The notes beneath the pieces were generated by a model, which saw only the letters and a list, made by a program, of their open reading frames with translations, searched no databases and was not told the origin of the DNA. A stretch of 64,000 nucleotides of DNA, from positions 70,784,756 through 70,848,755 of the forward strand of contig CM060731.1 in the NCBI GenBank assembly GCA_030704615.1, in the 5' to 3' direction. The position numbers were made by a program, and so were the translations under genes. This document shows, piece by piece, positions 22,005-34,160 of the stretch. This stretch comes from Takakia lepidozioides (Eukaryota; Streptophyta; Takakiopsida; Takakiales; Takakiaceae). Numbering within the stretch: position 1 is the stretch's first letter; each line of letters starts with the position of its first letter.

Positions 22005-22600
22005 CCTCTTGTGACGCCGGAGAGGTGCAACCTCCGCAGCCTTAGTGCCCAGCCCAGTGTCGTCGCCGTTGTTGCAGCCCTAACGCCCGACGCGGCCCCT
22101 AGCAATGTCCTTGCGATGCCCTGAGCTGGCTACGACACCCTAAGCTTGTTGCGACGCCGCTGAGGGGCCGCAATGCCAAAAAATGGAAATGAGAGGCATG
22201 GGCATCGCTGCCTCAACAACTACTGCCGCCCCAACAGCTAGCGTCGCAGCGCTGGGTGCCCCCCAAGCAACTGGCATTGCAGCTGGCGTCGCAGCATCGG
22301 GCACCCCAGCTCGGGATGCCCCCATCGACGCTTTTGCGACGCCGGGAGGTCGCAACGCCCAAAAAAAAAAAAAAAAACATTGCAACCCTCTGGCGTCTGT
22401 ACCGTGCGACGGCGGGGCGTCGCTGGGGACGCTCAACGCTGGGGCTTCTGCAAGTGCGTCGCAAACTCCGACAGCTGCGATGCCCCGCCGTCGCAAGAGG
22501 TGGCGCGATGCCGTCATCGCTGGCATGCGCTCCCACCTGCGTTCGCCAACAGCGGGGCGTCGCAAACCCTCCCCCCCTTTTGCAGTAGTGACTGTGGACC
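22005..22600. repeat. GC-rich field of GGCGTCGCA / TGCGACGCC words
   Basis: Words of the form gcgacgcc, ggcgtcgc, gtcgcaacgcc and gcgatgcc recur about twenty times. Several form short inverted pairs, such as ttgcgacgcc...ggtcgcaa around 22335 and cgacg-gcgggg-cgtcg around 22410. A poly-A run at 22362-22377 sits in the middle. Long frames on both strands (152, 155, 129 and 110 codons) come from the skewed composition and are not called as genes. Confidence 0.7.
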
Positions 22601-22639
22601 AACCCACTCGACAGTCAAGCCATTCGCCACTTCAAGGTT

Positions 22640-24376
22640 GAAGAGCATGTGAGATCGTGGCTTCTTGCCCTTGCTTCTCATGAAAATCACCTACAAGAAG
22701 TAACCATTGACCAAAGACGTATCAACACTATGAAAATAAAGCTGGTGCCACCACTTATGGTCCCGAGTTTGAACAATGTAATAGCCTCTCAACTAGTCCT
22801 GCACATCAACCCCTCTCATATGGCGTTGGTAGTGTTTCAGAATAGGGGAGGTAGGAACAGGTCTGCGTCTACCATTGTGCCACCTTTCAACAAAACAATT
22901 TGACCTACAAGGGCTGAAAGCGGTACTGATCAACAAAGTGACACACTTCTTGTCAATCCATGCCAATGCAACCAATTGGTTGGATATGTGCATGCGGTAC
23001 TCCATGGTCCCTCTCTCTCCATTCTTCCCCAATTCCAGACACGATGGAAAGCCAACACGGTTAGTCTTCATAGTCCCAGTAGGATAGATTTGTTTGACAT
23101 CTGCCAAATCTAGGAACAATTTTGGGCTGGAAAAGAAGTTATCCATTGTAACAATGTGTCATTTCCCCTCAAAGCCTTCCAAGAGTCTGGTCACTACCGA
23201 GTATCCTTGCCCATTGCTCAAATCAAGGTACTCATCCTTCCCGCTCAGTAAACTTGATCCATCGTGTGGACATACTTGCTATTCTCACCAGCCAAGGCCC
23301 AAAGTGACAGGTTTTTTGCTCATATATATCTGCTGGAGGTTGGAGTACTTCCCTGTACTTCACCATCATCTCATCCACACACGAGTTTTGGTCTGGTTTC
23401 CAAAACTGTGCATACAGGTCATTTTGCTGCTCATCTGGTTTTGGCAATCTTATCATAAGTAGGGGCCCCCTTATCCACCTCCACCGTGTGGTTGTCCACC
23501 AAATGCAAACATCTGACTCAGAGAATGGCTTCCCATCAATGCCTACTCATGATCCGGACAATGGAAGGACATTGAAAAACTCAGCACTAGCCTTCCAATA
23601 CAATCTAGCAGTGTTAGGCAATTTTTTAATTCCCATGAGAATGAGAACTCCAACGAAGCTTTCAGTTCAGGAACAGTGACATGATACCACCACTTCCCTC
23701 CTTTCAGCCGGCCTCTCTAGTCCAAGGTCTGTGCATACAAATAGGTCATGCTACACACCTTCCGCTTTAAAGAGACAAGCCCGAACAAATTGAAGAAATC
23801 CACAGGTGAATGTGTATCATCAAAAGGAATGTTAGGCTCTTGCTCACCCCCACTTCAAAGTACCTCTGACAACTGAGACTCAGTTGAATTCCACATATCA
23901 TCTGCAAATTTTAGTTTAGGTGGCCACTCCTGCCAAGATTCTAGCAAGTCATAGAGGCCAAGCTCCTGGGTAGCATTCCCAGTATCGACACAGAAGTCCC
24001 ACAGGTCAGGATCAATGTGAGCATCCTGGCAGTCCCTCATATCTTCATCCGGGTCAAAATCCATGTCTGAATTACAGATGTCACTATCGGAATCCTCAGC
24101 AGACAGATCATACATATTTTCGAAAGGTCCCAAGCCCAACATGTCACCTATTGGCAAGGTCAAATCTGCAATGTCCATGCTAGTGCAGTGACTTGAGGGC
24201 AGTATGTGCACCCCAAGCCCCTCAAACAAAGAAACTCGCCAATTTTCAGTGCCAGCCTCAACGTCCCAACATGTGTCAAGTATTGTAATATATACAAACT
24301 CACTGGAATTGGAAGAACTTGCGAAATTCGGCAAGTCATGTATAGGCACCTTCACAGTGGAACCCACAACACCCAA
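22640..24376 (-). pseudogene. piggyBac-type transposase remnant
   Basis: Read on the minus strand, three adjacent frames rebuild a piggyBac (DDE_Tnp_1_7) transposase. An acidic N-terminus (MDFDPDEDMRDCQDAH) is followed by DFFNLFG, then the diagnostic ELKAFVGVLILMGIKKLP ... YW. Next come CVDEMMVKYR (first catalytic Asp), TMDNFFSS (second Asp), LLISTAF and HMRGVDVQD (third Asp). The C-terminal finger is not recognisable. Stops and shifts occur near 23855, 23720, 23550, 23460 and 22790, so it cannot make a full protein as it stands. PiggyBac elements are scarce in land plants, so the find bears on the host lineage. The terminal repeats were not located. Confidence 0.8.
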
Positions 24377-24649
24377 TTCATCTTCGAACTGACTGTTTGG
24401 TGCAACATCACTTAGACCAATAGGACATGTGAAGTCCTTAGAGTGTACCTTGGAGTCAAGGTACTTTCTTCAATGAATGCATCCTGACCATCAATGAAAG
24501 CATAGAGGTCGAAGAATTACCTCGGGCCCTTGCTTGGGCCTTCAACCTCATCGTGACTTGTGATAGATGAGTCGTAATCGGGCCACACATAATCTCTCAA
24601 AACTGCATTCATCTCGGGTGAGAATCCACGTGGATTGTCCTCATGCTTA

Positions 24650-27015
24650 TGATCAACCCAACCCAAAATGTGAGCACTAGTCTGTCTCTGCTAAAGATAC
24701 CTGAAGTTGGAACGCTTTGGAAACCCGGACCACTACACCTTGTGTGGCCTTTTCAAGCAAAGCAAGAAATTGTCGTTCAATGCACCGACTAGCAAAGAAA
24801 CTTGCTCTTCTGAAGCGCCCACACCTCTCGCCCACGTTGCAATGACATACGTCTCTTGGAGAAAATGCTCGGGTGTAGGTGGAGGTAAGTTTGTAGACCC
24901 CATAATTTGTACTCTCGGGGAAGTCACTCCCTTTATAGTTTAGGGAAGCACGTGCGATACAGAGGTATTTTCTATGGGGATATTATTATTTTTCTTTTTT
25001 CATCCACTCTATAATTAGTTAGTTTTATAATATACATAATTATCTGACAGGAATTTTTTTTTTAAATTTGACTGTAATCATCAAATATTTGACACCCTAT
25101 AGTTACATAAGAGTAAAATAAAATTTACTTCAAGTGCAAAATATTTTATTGCTCAAATGCTTTAATGAAAGTGAGAAGAAAATAAAGCAACCCTAAATCA
25201 AAAACGTATCCTCCCTAAACCAAGTCCTCTCATCCATGCTGAGTCCAAGTTCCGTCATCCAGGTCCAACTAGACATTTATTAAGCCACAATACAAATATA
25301 CCATAGAATGAACGACACATGTCCCTCGCCATTGTGGCACCCCTATATTAGTTCTAAAAATATTATAAATTTTATCTTCAAATATTTGTTACCCTATATT
25401 TTTTTGCACGCCGTTTCGAAATAAATGGAAGTGGCTTCCTTGGTTTGTACTACTCGCTCACAAATTCACGACCTTCAACAAATCGAGAGCACCAACGTTC
25501 ACTATGACTCGGGCTACGGTCTACTAAGCTCTAGGCAACCTACAGAGAATGGTAATCAAGCGCTCTCTCCCTACCAAGCCGTCAACACTTCAATGCACAC
25601 AAAAATGGGCACAAACAGCAAAGTAAGAATTGAATAATCTCCCTTGCCGGCGGACATGAAAAGTGCATCAAACGCTTGGGTTCATACACATTGCAGGCAG
25701 GAACAAGAAAAGAACCAACAACGGAAACCTGCAAACATGCGGGGCACATGCTGCCTATCGCGCGAGGTGGGTGCGAGCGAGAGTGAGAGAAGCACGGGAA
25801 ATGGCAGGTTTCACGTTGGAACTGACCCCCCGCCGCTGTGGCCCCCTAACCCTAACCCTAAAATCGGATGGGGGGTGATTGGCTGTAGGATCCGGATCCT
25901 ATATCTGGTAAGGAACAACATACTTAAATTGAAGCAATTCTGACAAAAATCAAAAACGTTATTCTATGTTTCTTGCTCTGCAAGGCTGATAACGGGAAGA
26001 ATCCAAAATTATCATTCCCGGGCTTCAAAACAGTTCGTTTTCCTCTGAAAACTGTATATTGTCAATATGATTGTACTACTAGACATTGGCTTTGTCAACC
26101 CACATGTTTATTTGATGAATAAAGCAAATGCTCTAAAGTCCATTGAGCATTGCTTAAATTGTGATTGTAGTTTTGCATTTTTCATATCGGATAATCTGAT
26201 CTGTCTTTTTTTTGTCGCCTAAAAGGTGGTATACGTTACTAGCATGGAGCTCCACCTGCTTAACTTGCTTCATGGATGCACCCGGAGTTTTTGTGGTGTC
26301 TCGACTTGTCACAAAGCTCTAGCTCTCTAGCACTTATAGAAAAGTTGTTGACACGCTAGATCCACGGTTTAGTTGTTGAAGGAGATAAATTGTTGGATAT
26401 GTGCTTTGCATCTATTAGATTAGATGTTCTGAAAATAGACGATCAATTCATCTTCACAATTTCAACTCCTCGTGGGATCGATGTAACATCCTCTACATTT
26501 AACATTCCGATTCGCACGCAGTTCGGTCCTCCAACTTTCCCAGTTACTAGAGGCTCTCCTAAGTTGTGGAACTCTCCTACACAATCTGATGACAAAAATA
26601 AACAGAGGCCTAATTATCACAAAAATAGGAACTCAAATTTGAAAAAAGTATTTAAATTTTGAGTGTGTCGTGCACACAAGCATCGTGTCACAACCCACAT
26701 TGCTGTCTAATCACACTTCCTAGCATACCATCATAGAAAAGCTATGTCACAATGATAGTGAAAGTGGAAACACAATGGCACACTCCACCAAGTGAAAATC
26801 CACTCAATCACATAATTTTTGTTAAGCCACGGGCACTTTTGCTAAAGGAATCCATCCTACAAAGCCCTCTACACACACTCTCTCAATACCTATAGCTATG
26901 GAAGTGAGAAAGACTCATAGAGGCTCAACTACAAGAAGATGAGCCTCGTCAATCGTCACAAGGCCCAGATGAAGTCCCAACACACAAAATACTAATATGA
27001 ATATCCAAAATGTCT
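24650..27015. other. Non-coding, AT-rich; no gene recognised
   Basis: Short frames only: 78 codons at 24707, 99 codons at 25644 and 90 codons at 26390, none with a domain. A three-unit CCCTAA run lies at 25844-25862. It is AT-rich with scattered homopolymers. Confidence 0.4.
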
Positions 27016-27295
27016 TACCGTAGAGTCCTTCGATGTCCGGCGTTTATTAATTCAAATTTTGTTTATCTGAAATATTCAGAAAAGTAATGACCTCAATGTC
27101 GAAGTGATAAAGAATTCCACATTAGTGTTATCCTCTAGAGGATATACTCTGATTACCTCCCTAGAGGTAATTTAAATGTATGTGACCAACTCGTTCAGAA
27201 ATTTTAAAAATTTAAATTTAGGTGCCGGACCTACTTTCTCTGAAATAATTAAATATTCAGCAGCAATGCGCCAGACATCCAAGGACTCTACGATA
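27016..27295. mobile_element. MITE-like element, 27-bp terminal inverted repeats beginning TACCGTAG
   Basis: The left TIR (27016-27042) begins TACCGTAGAGTCCTT. The right TIR (27269-27295), reverse-complemented, begins TATCGTAGAGTCCTT. The two differ at 3 of 27 positions. The 280-bp element is AT-rich and non-coding, with TA at both outer ends, consistent with a Tc1/mariner-like TA target. The outermost 7 bp match the elements at 53.1 and 53.6 kb in part (TACCGT). Confidence 0.8.
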
Positions 27296-28551
27296 GTTAG
27301 CTAACCATGACTAAAACTTTGACAAGCCATTTGTAAGAAATTCTAGGTGGTTTGATTTTTTCAATATATGATTGCATATACAAATTCCAATCTGTGAATC
27401 ACATTACATTGTTGCTCATTTGTACAATATTCTTTAAATATTAGTTCATTCATGTACCAAACATTCTTTGTAACTAAACAAACATCCAACTTCATTTTAG
27501 TATATCGATTTCAATTCTTCACACATGGGCCTCGACATAGGAGACGCACTTGGATATATAGGGGCTTGCACTTGGACTTACACTGGACACTTGGACCACC
27601 GGCACAGACTAGTTTAGTACCCTAGTTTAGCACTAAAATAGACATGCTGGACAGACCATAAACTTGTATATATTGCTTTTAAATTATCTAATTAAATTAT
27701 TTGATATTAACACATCTCATCAACTAAGAGCCATTACATGATGAGCTGCTTGTTTTCTATGTTATTGGTCGATTTTAATTTGTTGGCTCCTCTTTAGAAT
27801 AAAAATGAGACGTGCATGAGTGTAAAAAATCACTAAGCCCCCGTTGTGCCTCCCCAGGCGTTACCTCATCTCCTTTGCTGGAAACTACTTCATATGCTTC
27901 TTTTTTTTCAATTTTTTCATTTTTTTTCCAGAGAGGTCTGAGAGGGATCTTTAACCTCACATGACATATTTTGGAGGCTGATGAAGGCATATGCTTCTCA
28001 AGGTACTACGTCCATCAGATAACATGTTTCTTATTAAACAAGCTATGAAATATAAATGGATGAATTTTCAGTTTATGGATGAAAGTATATTTCAGTGTTC
28101 GCAAGAGGAGCCATACGCGTCTAGCCGCTTGTTTTTGGACTGTCATGATGCTGAACATAGGCCAAAAAAACGATTATACCCATCTTTCAGATAAATGCCA
28201 TTCCGCACTATCCCTTATTTTAGCTTCTAGTCTGAGTCCAAAATGAACATGCTCCATTTATATAAGGGAAACATATTTTTATGCTATCAAAACTATTATA
28301 GAAATTAAGATATTCTTATAGCTGATGGAAATACAATTGGCCCGGCGGCCGGCCATGGAGATACACCCACAGCTTCACTAGCCGGCGCTTCACTATTATT
28401 ATTATCCTTCATGGTTTGTACTCTGAGGTTATTTTTTCCTCTTTTCTATCAATATTTTTCAGGCCCTACCATCGGCCTTTCCTATAAAAAAGAAAAGAAA
28501 AACAATTATTATTGTTATTATTATTTGCCAAGATCTTGAACTTTACCAAAT
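27296..28551. other. Non-coding, AT-rich
   Basis: No gene recognised. At 28325-28500 a segment ends 'aggttattttttcct ... ataaaaaagaaaagaaaa' and resembles the body of the SINE at 28564. It may be an older, truncated relative. Confidence 0.35.
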
Positions 28552-28563
28552 GAGATTGTTGGC

Positions 28564-28848
28564 TCCCAGTGGGAACCTGAGTCATCTGCCTCCATGGCTA
28601 TCTGTAAGGTTATTTTTTCCTTACTTTATTAATAAAGTTCTCCAGGGCCACTGTCCCCTGTTATCTTTAAAAATAAAAAAAAGTTTTACAGACTTAATCT
28701 CCATCAGGAGGTGGTTGCGTATTACACTGAATACGGTGTGTGTGCCTTATGGCGATAAGGGGGTTTTAATTTTTTTCCCCTTCAATAATTTATAATAAAG
28801 TAATCAGGGATTCAATCCCCCTGTTAAAAAAAAAAAAGAAAAAAAAAA
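28564..28848 (+). mobile_element. SINE-like retroposon with 12-bp target duplication
   Basis: A 285-bp segment ends in an A-rich tail (12 A, G, 9 A). It is bracketed by perfect copies of GAGATTGTTGGC at 28552-28563 and 28849-28860. The A-tail plus a direct repeat of this length marks a LINE-mobilised retroposon. There is no tRNA-like head as clear as in the 52.3 and 58.2 kb copies, so the family assignment is open. Confidence 0.85.
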
Positions 28849-29487
28849 GAGATTGTTGGCATGAGAAAGTCATCCAACAAAAATCCACATCTTTCCAAGA
28901 AAGAAGAAGAGAGAGTGTGACGACCGTGGGCGGAGACGGTTGGGGCACAGCTGCCAGTGACGACCATCCTTTTGGGCAGACATGGTGATGGCATCTTGCG
29001 TGGAGATGGTCGCGGAGGTTTGCCAATGCGAGACAGCCATGCACATCTCTGGGGGCCCACCGTCGTGCTGGTTGGCTTGACAGCAGGCTGCCACGGAGAA
29101 AAGAGCGTGACCCACCAAGGGATGGTCCCCCCCTGCGATGGAGATAAGCGAGGAGTGTTTGCAACAAACTCTAACTTTTCATCATCGAAACGAATGGTTG
29201 GGTTGGGTGATGAGTGCACGGATGGGCTTTCGCGACCGGACGGTTGATGCAATGATGTGGGTTTATAGTGGCAGGTGGGAAAATTGAGAGGAGCAGCGAG
29301 GTAACAAACTCGCTCTCTCAGCGGCTTGCTCTCTTCCGATGGGGCCGGTGGGAAGCTGGAGAGCTGCAGCAAGGCTTGGCTGTTGCCAATTTTTCAATTT
29401 CTTTCTTAAACGTCTTTCAGGACTTACTCATGTTGCGTCGTCGAGCAGTTTGCTATAATCTTGCTGTCGTGAAGGGCACTGCTGAGG

Positions 29488-32400
29488 ATGGAGATGCCCA
29501 AAGGCATCGTGGAAGCTTTTCAATGGTGCATTTGCAGCCCGGGCATGAGAAAACGATTGCATATGGGTGAGCTGGCAGTGGTGGCGGTGTTTTTGGTGCT
29601 CTATTGCTCTTTCTACAGCGGGGATCCCGCTTCTTCTGTGCTGCTCTCCTTTTCTTTTCTCTCTCGCCCATCCGCCACTGCTCTCACCAAGGAGGCGGCG
29701 CAGTCACAAGAGAGACCCTCAGTTACAATCAAGCCTCCCGTTCCAGCCGCAGATGACAGGGGGAACACCTTGCAAGACCCAGTAGAGAATTTTACAAATA
29801 GCACACAAGCTGTAGATTTTAATCGAAGCACATCAGTTGATTCGAACCTAAATTCATCGTTTCAAAAGGAACCTGATACTGGATCATTACAAGACCCACC
29901 CAGGGCTCCGGCGGTAAGCAAGCGTAGTGATGCCAGCCTGGTAGGAAAGATTGACCTTCACACAGACTTATCAAATTCTAGCCAGAACCTTCAGAAATCA
30001 AGCTTTTCTTTGTCTCCAGGTCTTGGAGAGAGTTATGAACCATCCCAGGTTAAAATCGGCATAAATAGCTCTAAATTGAATCGCCAACTCCCAAAGGAAG
30101 AGGTGACCCCCAAGGATGGCGAGGCGCTGCATCAAGAACCTGACGCCCTGGAGCGGTCGACTGTGAATATCAACAGTGGTGCTCAGGACAAATTGCCATC
30201 TGAAGTGACCATACCTTTGAGTTCTGAGAAGAAGAAGAACCAGAAGGTGAGTGCTTTTAGTTACGAAAACTGATCGACTGTACTGATCTAGGTACCTTGG
30301 GCCCGATAAGTTTTCAGAAGACTCAACTTGTCTGCTGTTTGTTGAGGATCAGGTCTGCCTGATGGTACCAACAAACTGGCAACAAACATGGTGGTCCCGT
30401 ATGTTAACCTCACACCAAGATTTCAATTTTGGAGTTTCAGTAATTGCCTGCAGCAAGTTAGTATTTAGGAATCGCACCTCCCATCAGTGAACTTGCTAGA
30501 TTATAGATCTCAACTTGTCTGCCCACCAATTGTTTTGTGGACAACCATAAGTGCATGTCTAATTCCTATAATCAACGAGCGCCATAGTCGATATATAATC
30601 TAGGGCGCCGTTCTACACAGGAATCCTTTCATAGCTACTTTTCACTAACTTTCTCTTCTAATTACTAGATGAGGCAAGTTATCCAAGATCAGCTTAAACT
30701 ACTTGGATGATCGAAAGACATCGTGAGGTCAATTAGCAATCAAAGAATTGAACTCATTTGGAACGTAGACATCTGAGCGTTTTGTAGGCCAACTATACTA
30801 GGTATTCTCGAGACGTGGCCTTGTCTTGAGCTTGATCATTAGTGAAAATGCCCTGTGGCAGCCTACTGAATTACCTTTCAACAGCACCGCAGCTCATTGT
30901 GACTCAGCCTGAAAAAGAGTCTCTGATGCCTCATCACAGCTGTGTGCAGAAGTATAGGTGGAGGGACAAGCTAGAGAACGAGTTAGAGGCTGCCAAGGAG
31001 GCTATAGCCAATGTTTCACCTGAGGCTGCTGATCCCAGTCTGTATGGCATCATCTATCACAACGTCTCTGCCTTCTCTAAGTGCGTGTCTCACTCTTGCA
31101 TGGTATAATATTTTGAATGGTGGTCCAGTCTTGGGTAAAGTTATCATCAATTCTGAAATCTTGCCGCCATGCAGGGGTGGGGCCTTCACAGGGTGCCTGG
31201 GGGTAAGGTCATGATGGTTGCTCGAAACCCAGGTGGAAAGGGGCAAGTTAGTTCTTAGGGTTGTTGTACATATATAGTTCTCATGTTCACGATTATGTAT
31301 GTGAGCTTGCTGATGTCAAGAGGATGAATTGCAGGAGTTATGAGATGATGGAGAAGTCTTTTCGGGTATATGTGTACAGAGAGGGTCGAAAGCCACTGGT
31401 ACACACGGGGCCCACGAAGGGCATCTACGCTTCAGAAGGGCAGTTTATAGAGCGCATGAGAAGCAATCGGTTTGTGGTGAAGGATCCCCGCAAGGCACAC
31501 ATGTTCTTCCTGCCTTACAGTGTGAAGCATATGGTGGACCATTTATACGTCCCCAATTCCCGCCTAATGTTGCCGCTCTCCACATTCATAACCAACTACG
31601 TCGATATGCTTGCATCCCTCTATCCTTTCTGGAATCGCACGGAAGGAGCTGATCATTTTTTTGTCTCGTGTCATGACTGGGTATGCCCCTCTTCCTATAC
31701 ATCATTGGAAGGTTTGAACTTCTTGTGTTCCTGGCCCCTGAAAGTTGGCTTTTCTATTCCTCGAACTTCATCTGGGGTTAGAGTTACAACTCCAATGCGA
31801 AGCGTTGTGTGCCCACTTTTGTTTGAGTCCTACGTCAATGTATTTGTGGATCTTTGAATTCCACAGATGCAAACGTAGGTAGGGGCGCAAATTGATGGCC
31901 TTTACACAGATGCCTCATCATTGCGAGATCATTGCATAATTGAGCTAAACTGAACATTGGCTATGCAATTTTTGGGATCCTAGATATTACTGTCATGAAT
32001 GGTATATATCTAATCGTGGAACGACTGTATAGAGTAGTAGCGACACTTGCAGGAGCTGCGAGATACATTCTTGTCATATATTGCAAGTTATCTGCACATG
32101 AGGTTTCACGCGTCTTAGGAATCCATGTATTCATGGGCATCATGTGTTTGTGTAGGGACCTGCAACAGCCCGGGATCATGCGCAATTGCGGAAAAATGCA
32201 GTGAAGGTGGTGTGCAATGCAGATCGACGGAGGAGTTTGTGCTCGGAAAAGACGCCTCACTTCCTGAGATTTACGTCCACTCTCTCAAGCTGCGCCAACA
32301 CATTGGTGGACCAGGGCCAGACAAACGCCCATATCTGGCGTTCTTCGCCGGACAAATGCATGGGCGGGTGCGACCCACGCTGATCAACTACTGGAAGGAC

Positions 32401-32855
32401 AAGGACCCCGACATGAAGATCTACGAAGTGTTACCGACAGCGATTGCTCGGAAATTCTCATATGTGCAACACATGAAATCCAGCAAATACTGCATCTGTG
32501 CCATGGGTTATGAAGTGAACAGTCCCCGCATCGTGGAGTCTCTCTACTACGACTGTGTCCCGGTTATAATTGCCGACTACTTTGTGCTTCCTTTCGGTGA
32601 TGTGCTCAACTGGAACACGTTCTCGGTCACCATACCCGAAAGTGACATTCCAAATCTAAAAGCTATACTGACCAGCATTCCGACAAAGCGTACAGAGGCA
32701 TGCAAAACCGGCTGAAGAACGTGCGACAGCATTTTATATGGCACGAGGAGCCCGCTAAGTATGATGCCTTTCACATGATCCTTCACTCTGTATGGATGAG
32801 CCGACTGCACCAACTCGAGCAAACGTCCGACGACATTACTGCACAGCATTACTAA
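29488..32855 (+). CDS. GT47 exostosin-like glycosyltransferase
   Basis: A type II membrane protein of plant glycosyltransferase family 47, expected in the Golgi and acting in wall polysaccharide or glycan synthesis; the substrate cannot be told. Modelled exons are 29488-30246, 30893-31080, 31335-31680 and 32156-32855, all with GT-AG borders. The N-terminus has a short cytosolic tail, a hydrophobic anchor (about residues 29-60) and a Ser/Pro/Gln-rich stem. The exostosin domain shows YEMMEKSFRVYVYREG, EGQFIERM, KAHMFFLPYSVKHMV, YPFWNRTEGADHFFVSCHDW, RPYLAFFAGQMHGRVRP and GYEVNSPRIVES. Exon 4 needs two one-base corrections, near 32223 (in GATCG) and 32685 (in CCGAC). With them the exons sum to exactly 665 codons ending HQLEQTSDDITAQHY. 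Without them the frame stops early. I take it as a real gene with sequence errors, or a recent pseudogene. Confidence 0.88.
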
Positions 32856-34160
32856 GTTCGGCAGTGCTATCATCTACGATGAGCTCGCTTACATTCAGTC
32901 GGCTCTTACGGCCTATCATGCCTCGTAGCCTGTAGGAAGGTCTCTCTAGTTGTGGATAGGGGTAAGCAAAAAACTGCATGTAGAGCAAGCGTGGCTCATG
33001 ATTCCAGCCTTCACACATGTGTGTCATCAACTCTTCCCACTACTTTGAGACGAAAGTAAGTTACCTACATACTGTTAGTTGCCTTCAAAGTTCAAACTTT
33101 GCAGGCCGATTTGTACCATAAACAAGACATGGTGGTACGCTTGGCAAACGCCTGTACGCTGTACCCTGTACCAGGCTACCATAAACTTGAGATGGAAAAG
33201 CTGGAACATTTCCAAAAGTTTTCCATGATGACGCTGGCTTAATGTTCATGATTTACTACATAGGAATCCAGCATTCAAAGCCAGGTAGCTCCCATAGAGT
33301 GTGGTGAATGGATCGTGGGAACTTGGAAGGAACGTTTTGAAAGAATGAAAGTTGGGTGTATCATTCTCAAAATATCAGGCCAAGTTTAGGTAGTTGTTCT
33401 TGCAATGTCTGTCATTCTGAGGCCAGGAATGTCAACTTACTATTCATACAGAAATCCAAGAAATCCTCAGCTCATTCTTGACCCCAGAAAATTGCAGAGA
33501 AGATTCCAATTAGATCAGAGATTGAAAGGTCATTTTGGGCCCTGAGGTAATAAGTAATAACGGTTTTAGAGTAGTAGATAAGTAGATAATAGATATATAT
33601 TAGTACGGATCCACTATAAAGTGAACAGCTTCCCCAGTCAGCTGAAAGAATGGTTCTCGCACACACAGCGACGTGGAGCAGTCTGGTGCACAACCCCACT
33701 ACACACCGCACCACCCATCTCAAATTCCTCCCGCAAAGCAGGCTCTACGATGATAACCGCTTTCCGCGCTCGAATTACAGCAATGGGTTCTAGTTGCGGG
33801 GTAAGGTGATTCCAGCATTTGCTGGAAGCCGGTGATTGACAGGATTGGTGGTGTTGTTTGGAACGTAGGCTGGGCTTCTCTCGTGCGAAGTGTTCTTGGC
33901 TGATACACTCTGTCACGTTTGCAAACTGTGTAAGCTGAGTGTTTTTTAGTGGGTATTCTGAAGCAGGGGTGAGTATGCTATCTGTATTGGAAGGTAGGGC
34001 GAGAGCTGGCGTGGCGGATTGCACTATCTGCAAAGAAAAAGTTGTGATGAGTGCTGCTCGGTTGGATGCGCATGGTGAGGGCGGGAGAGTTGGAGTGCAC
34101 ATGGCAGCAAGGGTGTCGTTCTCCTCCAGTCATCCTACGGTCCATCGGCAGGGTTCATGA
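32856..34160. other. Intergenic / 5' region of DET1
   Basis: About 1.3 kb between the GT47 stop and the DET1 start, in tandem orientation. Short frames only (up to 154 codons on the minus strand at 33638-34102), with no recognisable domain. It probably contains the GT47 3' UTR and the DET1 promoter and 5' UTR. Confidence 0.4.

Noticed and set aside
22140-22641. Overlapping 150-codon frames on both strands
   Set aside because: GC-rich short-word repeats remove stop codons; an Ala/Arg/Pro-rich product with no domain.
25844-25862. CCCTAACCCTAACCCTAAA telomere-like run
   Set aside because: Only about three units and no subtelomeric context; likely chance or an old repair insertion.
28824-29372. 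182-codon minus frame upstream of the GT47 gene
   Set aside because: It ends in a poly-Phe translation of the SINE poly-A tail, with no domain; antisense to the likely GT47 5' region.
33638-34102. 154-codon minus frame between GT47 and DET1
   Set aside because: No recognisable domain; composition is like its surroundings and it covers the likely DET1 promoter.
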